Shown: piece after piece, positions 1-6,967 of the stretch
Layout: every line of letters begins with the position of its first letter
Numbering within the stretch: position 1 is the stretch's first letter
DNA from: CAZHBA01 sp964530225
GTDB taxonomy: Bacteria; Pseudomonadota; Alphaproteobacteria; UBA6615
Direction: 5' to 3'
Assembly (NCBI GenBank): GCA_964530225.1
Contig: CAZHBA010000028.1
Coordinates: 1-10,202, forward strand
DNA length: 10,202 nucleotides
The notes under the pieces: generated by a model
What the model was told of the DNA's origin: nothing
What the model saw: the letters and a program-made list of their open reading frames with translations, nothing else
Databases searched by the model: none
Made by a program: the position numbers and the translations under genes

Positions 1-1175
1 TCGTGATGAACGGCAATTCCGCCCTGGCGCTGGGCGTGCTGGCCTCGGGCATGCAGGTCTGCGCCATGTATCCGATCACGCCGGCGACATCGGCCTCGCA
101 CTACTTGAGCGAAATCTTCGAGAATGTCGGCGGCATCGTGCATCAGGCGGAGGACGAGATCGCCGCCTGCGCCTTTGCTATTGGTTCTTCCTATGCTGGA
201 AAATGCGCGGTGACGATTACCTCAGGACCCGGCTTTGCCCTGAAACAGGAGACCATCGGTCTCGCCGTCATGGCAGAAATCCCCCTCGTGGTGGTGAACG
301 TTCAGCGGGGCGGCCCCAGCACTGGCCTGCCGACGAAGGCGGAGCAGGGCGACCTTCTCTTTGCTTGCTTCGGCGGTCACGGCGACAATCCGAAGGTGGT
401 GATGGCGGCCTCCGATATCGAGGACTGCTTCTATTCGATGATCACGGCTCGCAAAATCGCCGAGACGTTCAACACCGTCGTCGTCATCTTGACTGACGCC
501 AGTCTGGCCTCGGCACAGCAACCCTTCCCGCGGCCCAAGGTGAACAAGGATTGGATGGCGCCGCCGGTAGATCAGAGCGCGGTCGGCGAGGGCGCGCTTC
601 CCTATGACTGGGACGACCGAACCGGTCTCGCCCGCCGCTTCATTCCTGGGCAACCAATGGGCGAGCATTGCCTAACCGGGTTGGCTCACGATCGCAGCAG
701 CCGCGTGGCCTACGAGCCCGACACTAATCAGGAGGGAATCCTGCGCCGCAGCCTCAAATTGGCCGCCTTGCAAAGGACGTTGAAAACACCGCCGGTCTTT
801 GGCGGCAACGAAGGTGAGCTCTTAATCGTCGGCTGGGGTAGCACCAAGGGTGCCATCGAAGAGGCCGTCGAACGATTGCGTGATGAAGGTCGGAAGGTTT
901 CCTCCCTGCACCTGCGCTTTATTCAGCCCCTGCCGCCAGGGATCAAGGAGGTGCTTCTGGGTTTCGACAAAGTCATGACGGTGGAGAGCAACTGGTCCGA
1001 CAGCTTCGATCACGAAATCATCACCGACGACAACCGGCGTTATTCGGAGTTGGCCTGGCTCCTGCGCGCACGCACCCTGGTCGATATCGATTGCTGGTCC
1101 GAAGTCCGCGGAGAGCCCCTCAAACCGGCGAGCATAGTCAGCGCCATCCGCCGGCAGTTGCAGGGAAAGGGATAA
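1..1175 (+). CDS. korA: 2-oxoacid:ferredoxin oxidoreductase alpha subunit (KorA-type), 5' partial
   Basis: Alpha subunit of a CoA-dependent 2-oxoacid:ferredoxin oxidoreductase, which with the beta subunit converts a 2-oxoacid to acyl-CoA and reduces ferredoxin in the cytoplasm. Counting from the first in-frame codon in the window, the family signature YPITPATS lies at residues 23-30. SGPGFALKQE follows near 74-83, then QRGGPSTGLPTKAEQGD near 101-117, which is very characteristic of KorA. A 'TGL-HD' segment and a C-terminal transketolase-like domain (LRFIQPLP, then VMTVESNW) complete it. KorA proteins often carry an N-terminal gamma domain, and the visible part begins just where the alpha domain begins. 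I therefore infer that the gene starts upstream of the window and may be a gamma-alpha fusion; the GTG/ATG at 3-8 is probably internal. The gene ends 5 bases before the beta gene, so the two are surely co-transcribed. 2-Oxoglutarate is the likeliest substrate by family, but pyruvate or another 2-oxoacid cannot be excluded from sequence alone. Confidence 0.88.
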   Translation, partial: VMNGNSALALGVLASGMQVCAMYPITPATSASHYLSEIFENVGGIVHQAEDEIAACAFAIGSSYAGKCAVTITSGPGFALKQETIGLAVMAEIPLVVVNVQRGGPSTGLPTKAEQGDLLFACFGGHGDNPKVVMAASDIEDCFYSMITARKIAETFNTVVVILTDASLASAQQPFPRPKVNKDWMAPPVDQSAVGEGALPYDWDDRTGLARRFIPGQPMGEHCLTGLAHDRSSRVAYEPDTNQEGILRRSLKLAALQRTLKTPPVFGGNEGELLIVGWGSTKGAIEEAVERLRDEGRKVSSLHLRFIQPLPPGIKEVLLGFDKVMTVESNWSDSFDHEIITDDNRRYSELAWLLRARTLVDIDCWSEVRGEPLKPASIVSAIRRQLQGKG

Positions 1176-1180
1176 CGATT

Positions 1181-2146
1181 ATGGATATGCCTATCGCTGA
1201 ATGTGCCTTGAGGCTGATCGACGAGGAATTCATCCTCGACGATTATCAGGGCCGCACGCCCCGCTGGTGCACCGGATGTGGCGACAGTGCCATCCTTGCG
1301 GCGGTGCAGCGGGTGTGCCGGGATGAACAACTACCGCCCGAAAAGACGGTTTTCGTATCGGGGATCGGCTGCTCCAGCAGGTTTCCACATTACATGCATA
1401 GCTATGGATTTCACGGCCTCCACGGCCGGGCGATGCCGGTCGCCGAGGGGATAAAGCTGCGCCGTCCCGACCTACACGTCTTCGTCGTTACTGGTGATGG
1501 TGATTGCTGCTCGATTGGCGCTGGGCATTGGATCCACGCCCTGCGCTACAACATGGATATGACCGTGTTGATGCTTGACAACGGCATCTATGGTTTGACT
1601 AAAAACCAAGCCTCCCCCACGTCGCCGCTGGGTCTCCAGAGCAAGACGACGCCCCACGGCGCGCAGCTTGAGCCCATCAACCCGGTCAGTGTCAGCCTGG
1701 GTATCCGCAACGCTTCCTTCGTCGCCCAGACAGCCGACTGGATTCCCGAACAACTGCAGGACATCATCGAAGCGGCTTTCCATCACAAGGGCTTCTCCTT
1801 CGTGCGGGTGCTTCAGAGATGCCCCGAGTTCCTGCCGGGTCGGTTCGATCCCTGGGTACAGGATCCCGACCGCATGCTGTTGCTCCATCATGAAGACGGC
1901 GTCGGGATTGGTCCGAACTTGGCCAAGGTATACAGGAACCAAGAACAACACGACCCGTCCAACCGAAATCGGGCGCGGGAAATCGCTTCTACCTATAATC
2001 CCACGCCCGTCGGCGTTCTTTACCGGGATCCTCATATGCCTTGTTACGAGGATTTGCAAAAACCCGACCGCTTTTATACGCCAGATATCGTCAAGACGGC
2101 CCTTGAGCAGGAATTTGACAAATTCACCATCGATCCCGCCGAATGA
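1181..2146 (+). CDS. korB: 2-oxoacid:ferredoxin oxidoreductase beta subunit (KorB-type)
   Basis: TPP- and [4Fe-4S]-binding beta subunit, partner of the gene just upstream; it carries the decarboxylation step and passes electrons to ferredoxin. The protein is 321 residues. The TPP motif is GDG at 105-107 followed by N134, the usual spacing. Cysteines at 30 and 33 (WCTGCG), 64 (GIGCSS) and 214 (QRCPEF) match the four ligands of the single [4Fe-4S] cluster known in two-subunit enzymes of this family. I chose the ATG at 1181 because AGGGAAAGGG lies just upstream and the WCTGCG motif then falls at the normal depth. An in-frame ATG at 1091 would overlap the alpha gene by 85 bases and is unlikely. 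The C-terminal part after about residue 230 is a family-typical tail with YRDPHMPCYEDL near 281-292. Substrate is not fixed by the sequence; 2-oxoglutarate is the default guess. Confidence 0.92.
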   Translation: MDMPIAECALRLIDEEFILDDYQGRTPRWCTGCGDSAILAAVQRVCRDEQLPPEKTVFVSGIGCSSRFPHYMHSYGFHGLHGRAMPVAEGIKLRRPDLHVFVVTGDGDCCSIGAGHWIHALRYNMDMTVLMLDNGIYGLTKNQASPTSPLGLQSKTTPHGAQLEPINPVSVSLGIRNASFVAQTADWIPEQLQDIIEAAFHHKGFSFVRVLQRCPEFLPGRFDPWVQDPDRMLLLHHEDGVGIGPNLAKVYRNQEQHDPSNRNRAREIASTYNPTPVGVLYRDPHMPCYEDLQKPDRFYTPDIVKTALEQEFDKFTIDPAE

Positions 2147-2195
2147 TGGGATGTGCGAGCAAATTTAATCGAAATGGAACGGACATAGCCAAGCG

Positions 2196-4487
2196 ATGAA
2201 CGAAACCCATTCGCCGTTTTTCACTTTTCATCTGACGGGGCAAAGGTTGGGCGATGATCTTGGCGACGTCGGACAGGAGGGGCTTCGTCCGGCCCTGTTC
2301 TCCGCTTACCGGGATTTGTCGAAGCTCCGCTACGATTATCCTCTGGTACTGCTAAATGGTACTAATGGCAGCGGAGTTTTACGCTCGCTGACTGATATTA
2401 TCGGCGATATACTGCGGGAGATTGCGCCTCAGGGTATCGATGGCGAGCGTCTGCGCCGCCATGTACTTCGGCTTGAGGACGAGATTCGAAGCCTCGTTCA
2501 GAAGGAAAGTAGCGGGTCGTTTTTCCAGATCTGGGACCTGGCCGAGGCCGCTCTTGTGTCCCAGGAAAATGAGACCGAACGGAAATTTTTGGAAGATAGC
2601 TTGAGCCTCGCTCGCGGCGCGCGCACCTTCGATGGTGAGATTGTCGACTGCGACGGTGCCACGCCGGCCAAGATACTGACCCGGGCCTGGACGGAAGTGC
2701 AAAAAAATAAGGCGCACCAATTCAACGAAAACCTCGACGAACTTACCCTCAAGCTTGGGAATATCCTGGAGTCGGACTTTATGAAATCCGATGCAGCGTT
2801 CGATGCCCAGCGCCTCCAGCAGTCCGTCGGCTCCTCCTTCGAGGACGTGTTTGATTTCGACTCCCTGTCTGATGTTCTGGGAACGGCCTTCGTGAATGGC
2901 AACCTGCCCAAGCAGAGACGACGACGCATCCGGTCTGCTTTATCGACGCTCAAATCACAGAAATTTTTTCCGCCCGCCGGCAAAGGCACTAAGCGAGGGC
3001 GACGGAAGAAAAATACCCATGACTATGAGTTTAACTGCTGCTCGGCGGCACTCGAGGCCTTTCAGAAACGGCTGCCGGAGATGGTTGACCTGGTCAAGGC
3101 GATGACGGTCGCTCGGCTGGAGATCGAGGACCGCTATAAGGAATCGACCCATGATCCCTTCTTCGGTCTCTTTAACGAGAAGTTTCTGGAACCTGGTGAT
3201 CTAGCATCGTTTCCCGTTTATTTGGTCTACCTTCGCGGTGACACCGACATGTCTGCCGAAATGGCGCCGCTTACCGAGATCTTATCCTCGGGGCTACCGA
3301 TCAAGGTGCTGGTACAAAACGACGATCTCTTGGAGGAAATATCCGCCGTCATCGGGCAGTTTTCGTTTGGGCTCCGAGGCTCGCAGACCGCGGCCATGGC
3401 GCTGGGCCTTACCAACGCCTATGTTCTGCAAGCCAGCTCTGCCAGCCTTTACGGTTTGCGGGAGTCGATCGTTAGCGGGCTGATGTATAACGGACCAGCA
3501 CTGTTCAACATCTGTTCGGGTCTAGCGGGACCACCGAATAAAGCAGCTACGAACGCGCCCCCGACGCCGGTCTATCTGCGGTCGGCCGCGGCGCAGGACT
3601 CACGCGCCTTTCCGACCTTCGTTCGCGATCCGGCAAGGGGTAGCAACTGGGCGGCGCGGTTCTCGCTCAAGGGCAATTCCCGGCCAGAGGCTGATTGGCC
3701 GGTTCATCGCTTCAGCTATGAAGACGAGGATCTGCAGAGGGATGCGCAAGACCTTGCCTTCACCTTTGTCGATTTTGCCGCCGCCGACGAGCGTTACGCG
3801 ACCAGTTTTGCGAGCGTCAAGCGGTTTGAGTGGCAGGAGTTCATGGTTCCGTTGGCGGCATTCTTGGAGCTGGATACGGACGCAGCGGCGGAGTACGTTC
3901 CCTACATTCTAATGGTCGACGACAACAACGTCCTTCACCGCGCAATTGTCGAAATCAAGCTGATACAGGCCGCGCGCCGCTGCCGAGAGAGGTGGCACAG
4001 CTTGCAAGAGCTGGGCGGTATCCACAACTCTCATGCCAGGAGTTTGCTGGCCAAAGAAAAGGAGGCTTGGCAGCAGGAAAAGGCCCAGGAACTGGCGGCG
4101 CTAACACCACGGACGGAGCACGAAACAACGGCGCTAGCGGCGCCCGTGCCAACGGCAGAGGACCAGGTGGCGCCAGCGGCCGAATCCGCGGCGGCGGAAG
4201 TGTCGGAGGAAGTTGAAGTTGCGGCACCAGCACCTCCGCCGGACGAGCCGTATATCGAGACGCCGCGCTGCACAACCTGCGACGAATGCACCCAGATCAA
4301 CAACCGGATGTTCGTTTATGACGAAAATAAGCAGGCGTATATCGCCGATGCGAGCGCTGGTACATACCGGGAGCTTGTGGAAGCGACCGAGAGCTGTCAG
4401 GTGGCCATTATTCATCCGGGTAAGCCGAAAAATCCGAACGAGCTCGGCCTCGACGATCTGATAGCGCGGGCCGAGGAATTTAATTAG
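2196..4487 (+). CDS. Large PFOR-related protein with degenerate TPP motif and C-terminal ferredoxin domain
   Basis: 763-residue cytoplasmic protein with no signal peptide or membrane segment; I do not recognise a named family with certainty. Residues 1-250 look largely helical and charged. A basic stretch (KGTKRGRRKK) lies near 262-271. About 340-600 resembles the TPP-binding/C-terminal part of pyruvate:ferredoxin oxidoreductase: GDT at 348-350 and ND at 375-376 sit at the spacing of a GDG...NN cofactor motif, but the key glycine is lost. A tether rich in Ala, Pro and Glu (about 637-685) leads to a ferredoxin-like domain with C692, C695, C698 and C734 (CxxCxxC, 35 residues, C), fit for one [4Fe-4S] or [3Fe-4S] cluster. 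The gene begins 49 bases after korB with only a weak ribosome site (GGAACGGA is too distant), so coupling to korAB is likely. I infer an electron-accepting or structural partner of KorAB; catalytic 2-oxoacid chemistry of its own seems unlikely. The coding call is firm, the function is not. Confidence 0.85.
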   Translation: MNETHSPFFTFHLTGQRLGDDLGDVGQEGLRPALFSAYRDLSKLRYDYPLVLLNGTNGSGVLRSLTDIIGDILREIAPQGIDGERLRRHVLRLEDEIRSLVQKESSGSFFQIWDLAEAALVSQENETERKFLEDSLSLARGARTFDGEIVDCDGATPAKILTRAWTEVQKNKAHQFNENLDELTLKLGNILESDFMKSDAAFDAQRLQQSVGSSFEDVFDFDSLSDVLGTAFVNGNLPKQRRRRIRSALSTLKSQKFFPPAGKGTKRGRRKKNTHDYEFNCCSAALEAFQKRLPEMVDLVKAMTVARLEIEDRYKESTHDPFFGLFNEKFLEPGDLASFPVYLVYLRGDTDMSAEMAPLTEILSSGLPIKVLVQNDDLLEEISAVIGQFSFGLRGSQTAAMALGLTNAYVLQASSASLYGLRESIVSGLMYNGPALFNICSGLAGPPNKAATNAPPTPVYLRSAAAQDSRAFPTFVRDPARGSNWAARFSLKGNSRPEADWPVHRFSYEDEDLQRDAQDLAFTFVDFAAADERYATSFASVKRFEWQEFMVPLAAFLELDTDAAAEYVPYILMVDDNNVLHRAIVEIKLIQAARRCRERWHSLQELGGIHNSHARSLLAKEKEAWQQEKAQELAALTPRTEHETTALAAPVPTAEDQVAPAAESAAAEVSEEVEVAAPAPPPDEPYIETPRCTTCDECTQINNRMFVYDENKQAYIADASAGTYRELVEATESCQVAIIHPGKPKNPNELGLDDLIARAEEFN

Positions 4488-4498
4488 CCCTGGTGATC

Positions 4499-4517
4499 GG
4501 CACCTGTAATTGGTGCC
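4499..4517 (+). terminator. Possible terminator hairpin after the korAB operon
   Basis: A perfect 6-bp stem GGCACC (4499-4504) / GGTGCC (4512-4517) with a 7-base loop starts 11 bases after the stop of the large gene. It is followed by CCGTTCTT rather than a clean T run, so intrinsic termination would be weak. A second, G/C-rich hairpin lies just downstream and could back it up. Confidence 0.4.
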
Positions 4518-4523
4518 CGTTCT

Positions 4524-4549
4524 TGGGGCTGTGATTAGCGTGGCCCCCA
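4524..4549 (+). terminator. Second weak hairpin (TGGGG/CCCCA) in the same gap
   Basis: TGGGG at 4524-4528 can pair with CCCCA at 4545-4549; C4529 can also pair with G4543 if C4544 is bulged. The loop is AT-mixed and there is no T tract after it. The GGGCT at 4526-4530 could instead pair with AGCCC at 4486-4490, which overlaps the stop codon and encloses the first hairpin. Read as a structured 3' end or processing site; weak evidence. Confidence 0.25.
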
Positions 4550-4560
4550 GGGGAAATAAC

Positions 4561-4575
4561 CACAAATAAATTGTG
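4561..4575 (+). promoter_or_regulatory. Inverted repeat CACAA-N5-TTGTG, possible operator
   Basis: CACAA (4561-4565) and TTGTG (4571-4575) form a perfect 5-5-5 dyad whose right arm ends in the TG of the adjacent extended -10 element. A protein bound here would cover the -15 to -30 region, which is a repressor-like position. It matches neither the FNR (TTGAT-N4-ATCAA) nor the CRP (TGTGA-N6-TCACA) consensus. The dyad is short enough to arise by chance. Confidence 0.3.
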
Positions 4576-4582
4576 ATATAAT
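4574..4582 (+). promoter_or_regulatory. Extended -10 promoter (TGA-TATAAT) for the DUF6455-like gene
   Basis: TATAAT at 4577-4582 is a perfect sigma-70 -10 hexamer and is preceded by TG plus one base (4574-4576), the extended -10 form that can work without a good -35. No good -35 is seen at 4554-4559. A start of transcription near 4588-4589 would leave a leader of about 19 bases carrying the ribosome site. This indicates transcription separate from the korAB operon. Confidence 0.55.
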
Positions 4583-4607
4583 GTAGCAATCTTGAGTGGA
4601 GGAATCG

Positions 4608-4838
4608 ATGGCCGCAAAATTAGCGATGCCCTATCCGCTGGAGAAAATGTTCGAGCACTTGGGTCTCGATATAGAGCACGGGGTCCAAACGTCGCCGGCG
4701 TTGATGGAAGAGGCAACGGTTACGTGCCGGATGTGTAAAATGTTCGACAATTGCGACTATGACGTGGAAAGCCGCTATTTCTTGTGTCCCAATAGGGATC
4801 GCTTCGAACAACTCGAACGGCTACAAGGTAAGATTTAG
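4608..4838 (+). CDS. Small four-cysteine protein, DUF6455-like
   Basis: 76-residue cytoplasmic protein. After a leader with LEKMFEHLGLD (about 10-20) it has CRMCKMFDNC followed by a short spacer and FLCPNRDRFEQL. This pattern of Cys-x2-Cys-x5-Cys and a later Cys-Pro-Asn-x3-Phe is what I recall for DUF6455, small proteins common in alphaproteobacteria with no known biochemical role. The four cysteines could bind zinc or an iron-sulfur cluster; that is inference. I chose ATG 4608 because GGAGG at 4598-4602 lies 5 bases upstream. The in-frame GTG at 4596 would overlap that ribosome site. The gene has its own extended -10 promoter and is followed 67 bases later by the hydrolase gene, with which it may share a transcript. 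A tie to the iron-sulfur enzymes upstream is possible but unproven. Confidence 0.8.
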   Translation: MAAKLAMPYPLEKMFEHLGLDIEHGVQTSPALMEEATVTCRMCKMFDNCDYDVESRYFLCPNRDRFEQLERLQGKI

Positions 4839-4905
4839 ACGTGGCGATGTCCGCTTTGGGTCATTAAAGGACATTAGCCGTTTCGATCTATCAGGGGGAG
4901 GGGCC

Positions 4906-6696
4906 ATGAACTACACCCGCATTAAAGATGATCCGTTATTCCGCACTGAGGTGCGCGACGGCATGCGTATCGACTGGGATGTGCCAATTACCATGGATGA
5001 CGGGCTGGTGCTGCGCGCCAATGTGTACCGGCCCAATGACGGTCGCACTTATCCTGCGATCATGACCTGCGGTCCCTATGCGAAGGATTTGGCGTGGCAA
5101 GAAGCCTACGCGTCAGTGTGGGACATGTTCTCGCGCGATCACCCAGAAGCAATCTCAGGATCGAGCAACATTCACCAGAGCTGGGAGGTGGTCGACCCAG
5201 AACAATGGGTGCCGGACGGCTACGTTTGCGTGCGCGTGGATTCCCGTGGCGCCGGGCGTTCGCCGGGCATGATCGACTGTTACTCCCCCCGCGAGACGCA
5301 AGATTATGCCGCATGTATCGACTGGGCGGGAACCCAAGGTTGGTCGAACGGTAAAGTTGGCCTGTCTGGAATTTCATACTACGCCATCAACCAGTGGCAC
5401 GTCGCGGGACTGCTGCCCAAGCACCTCGCCGCCATGTGCATTTGGGAAGGTGCCGCCGATTTCTATCGTGATATGGCTTATCACGGCGGCATTCTCACTC
5501 CCTGGTTGGGCCATTGGTACACCAACCAGGTCACGTCCGTGCAGCATGGCGTCGGCAAAAATGGCGCGCGTAGCCCAGTTCACGGGGAACTTGTCGCTGG
5601 ACCGGTGACTCTGAGCGAAGCTGAATTGGCAAAGAACCGCGCTGATCTAGGCGGCGATATCGTTAAGCATCCGCTCGACGACAAATTTCATCGCTCTCGC
5701 TCGGCCGATTGGTCGAAAGTTAAAGTACCGTTCCTGTCAGCGGCCAGTTGGGGTGGGCAGGGGCTGCACCCACGCGGCAACTATATGGGCTTCGAGCACG
5801 CCGCATCGGAACAGAAATGGCTGGAATGTCATGGTCTGGAACATTGGACGGAATTTTACACGCCCTACGGTATTGATCTGCAGAAACAGTTCTTCGGCCA
5901 TTTCCTGAAAGGCCAAAAAACCGGCTGGGATAAGCGCCCACCGGTTCTGTTGAAGGTGCGTCATGTCGGCGAGAAATTTGTCAAACGAGCGGAAAACGAG
6001 TGGCCGCTTAAGCGCACCAAGTGGACCAAGACCTATCTCGACCCAGTTCATATGAGCCTGGCAGCCAAGACGCCCAAGAAGACAGCCAAAGTTAGCTATG
6101 ACGGCTTTGGAGATGGCGTGACATTTTTCCTGCCGCCATCGGATAAAGACGTTGAAATTACCGGTCCGCTAGCAGCCAAATTATTTGTTTCATCGCAAAC
6201 CAAAGACGCTGACCTGTTTTTGGTCATCCGCCTGTTTACCCCAGACATGAAGGAAGTCACCTTCAAGGGCACGGTCGACCCGCATACACCGATTGCGCAA
6301 GGCTGGCTACGCGCGTCGCACCGTAAGCTCGACAAAAAGATGACGAAACGCTGGCAGCCCTGGCACACCCACGATGAAAAGCAACCATTAAAGCCGGGCG
6401 AGGTTTACGAACTCGATATCGAAATTTGGCCGACCTGCGTCGTCGTGCCAGCCGGCTACCGACTGGCGCTGTCGGTACGCGGTAAAGACTATGTCTATTC
6501 AAACGCTACCGACGCTATTGTGATGCCCGGCTATCCGCCGTTCAACGGCTGCGGCGTGTTCTACCACACCGACCCTAAAGACCGACCGAAGTCGGTGTTC
6601 GGCAAGCAAGTAACACTGCATACTGGGCCGAAGCACAAGTCGTATTTGTTGCTGCCGGTTATTCCGGCGAAGGGAAGGGTGGGCAAGAAAAAGTAG
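4906..6696 (+). CDS. CocE/NonD family alpha/beta hydrolase (S15 peptidase-like)
   Basis: 596-residue hydrolase of the CocE/X-Pro dipeptidyl-peptidase superfamily, acting on ester or amide bonds of an unknown substrate. The N-terminal part has DGLVLRANVYRP (about 26-37) and VDSRGAGRSPG (about 109-119), typical of the fold. The nucleophile elbow is GISYY with Ser157, aligned to the GVSYLG of CocE. WLECHGLEH (about 305-313) supplies a candidate catalytic His313. Where CocE has the acid in 'GWYD', this protein reads SWGGQG (281-286), so the usual Asp is absent. The C-terminal jelly-roll domain (about 400-590) includes GPLAAKLFVSS and the ending LLLPVIP. No signal peptide is seen, so it is probably cytoplasmic. 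ATG 4906 is chosen because GGGGGAGGGG lies just upstream; earlier in-frame starts from 4759 overlap the preceding gene. The substrate cannot be told; cocaine-esterase activity should not be assumed. Confidence 0.88.
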   Translation: MNYTRIKDDPLFRTEVRDGMRIDWDVPITMDDGLVLRANVYRPNDGRTYPAIMTCGPYAKDLAWQEAYASVWDMFSRDHPEAISGSSNIHQSWEVVDPEQWVPDGYVCVRVDSRGAGRSPGMIDCYSPRETQDYAACIDWAGTQGWSNGKVGLSGISYYAINQWHVAGLLPKHLAAMCIWEGAADFYRDMAYHGGILTPWLGHWYTNQVTSVQHGVGKNGARSPVHGELVAGPVTLSEAELAKNRADLGGDIVKHPLDDKFHRSRSADWSKVKVPFLSAASWGGQGLHPRGNYMGFEHAASEQKWLECHGLEHWTEFYTPYGIDLQKQFFGHFLKGQKTGWDKRPPVLLKVRHVGEKFVKRAENEWPLKRTKWTKTYLDPVHMSLAAKTPKKTAKVSYDGFGDGVTFFLPPSDKDVEITGPLAAKLFVSSQTKDADLFLVIRLFTPDMKEVTFKGTVDPHTPIAQGWLRASHRKLDKKMTKRWQPWHTHDEKQPLKPGEVYELDIEIWPTCVVVPAGYRLALSVRGKDYVYSNATDAIVMPGYPPFNGCGVFYHTDPKDRPKSVFGKQVTLHTGPKHKSYLLLPVIPAKGRVGKKK

Positions 6697-6769
6697 CGTG
6701 GCCTTGTGCCCGCTTTGCCAAATTGAACAGTGTCATCGCCTCTGATGTAAGCGGTCGCAACGCAGTGGG

Positions 6770-6805
6770 GCCATTGCTAGCTGGCAGGTCATGCTGCCGT
6801 ATGGC
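6770..6805. repeat. Nested inverted repeat GCCAT/GGCAG...CTGCC/ATGGC
   Basis: Outer arms GCCAT (6770-6774) and ATGGC (6801-6805) enclose inner arms GGCAG (6783-6787) and CTGCC (6794-6798) with a 6-base loop. It begins 73 bases after the hydrolase stop. The following ATTTAATT is not a proper T tract. It could act as a transcript 3' end; evidence is limited to the pairing. Confidence 0.3.
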
Positions 6806-6853
6806 ATTTAATTCAGCATATAGTTTACCCGGAGAACATCTGGAATTGGCTAA

Positions 6854-6891
6854 AAACTGACATGATCGGGTGTGTAAATCATGCCCAGTTT
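6854..6891. terminator. Two-part hairpin, candidate bidirectional terminator
   Basis: AAACTG (6854-6859) pairs with CAGTTT (6886-6891), and CATGAT (6861-6866) pairs with ATCATG (6878-6883). The arms are separated only by a 1/2-base internal loop and the terminal loop is 11 bases. An A run on the left side and T bases on the right give both strands a few U residues at the stem base. It sits between convergent genes, where a shared terminator is expected. The U tracts are short and part of the stem, so efficiency is doubtful; a structured small RNA or a protein site are alternatives. Confidence 0.4.
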
Positions 6892-6951
6892 ACCTCCATA
6901 AAACGAAAGAGGGCCTACTTAGGTGTGCTCCTCGCATTACTACAATTATCG

Positions 6952-6967
6952 CATAATATATATTATG
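6952..6967. repeat. 16-base perfect AT-rich palindrome
   Basis: CATAATATATATTATG reads the same on both strands, inside an AT-rich stretch (about 6940-6985) that differs from its GC-rich surroundings. It could be a protein binding site, a promoter-like region or a cruciform-prone spacer. Low complexity lowers its weight. Confidence 0.45.

Noticed and set aside
222..668. 148-codon open frame antisense to the alpha subunit
   Set aside because: Shadow of a clear KorA coding sequence; no motif or ribosome site.
1472..2059. 195-codon open frame antisense to the beta subunit
   Set aside because: It lies fully opposite a gene with clear TPP and cluster motifs; its protein shows no recognisable domain and it follows from codon bias on the other strand.
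2498..2989. 163-codon open frame antisense to the large PFOR-like gene
   Set aside because: Ser/Arg-rich low-complexity translation typical of a shadow frame; the plus-strand gene is supported by its length and ferredoxin motif.
4759..4905. 49-residue N-terminal extension of the hydrolase
   Set aside because: It overlaps the DUF6455-like gene in another frame, while ATG 4906 has a strong ribosome site and the family-typical N-terminus.
6816..6895. Short direct repeat AGTTTACC in two copies (near 6818 and 6887)
   Set aside because: Eight bases only and not part of a larger repeat; likely chance.
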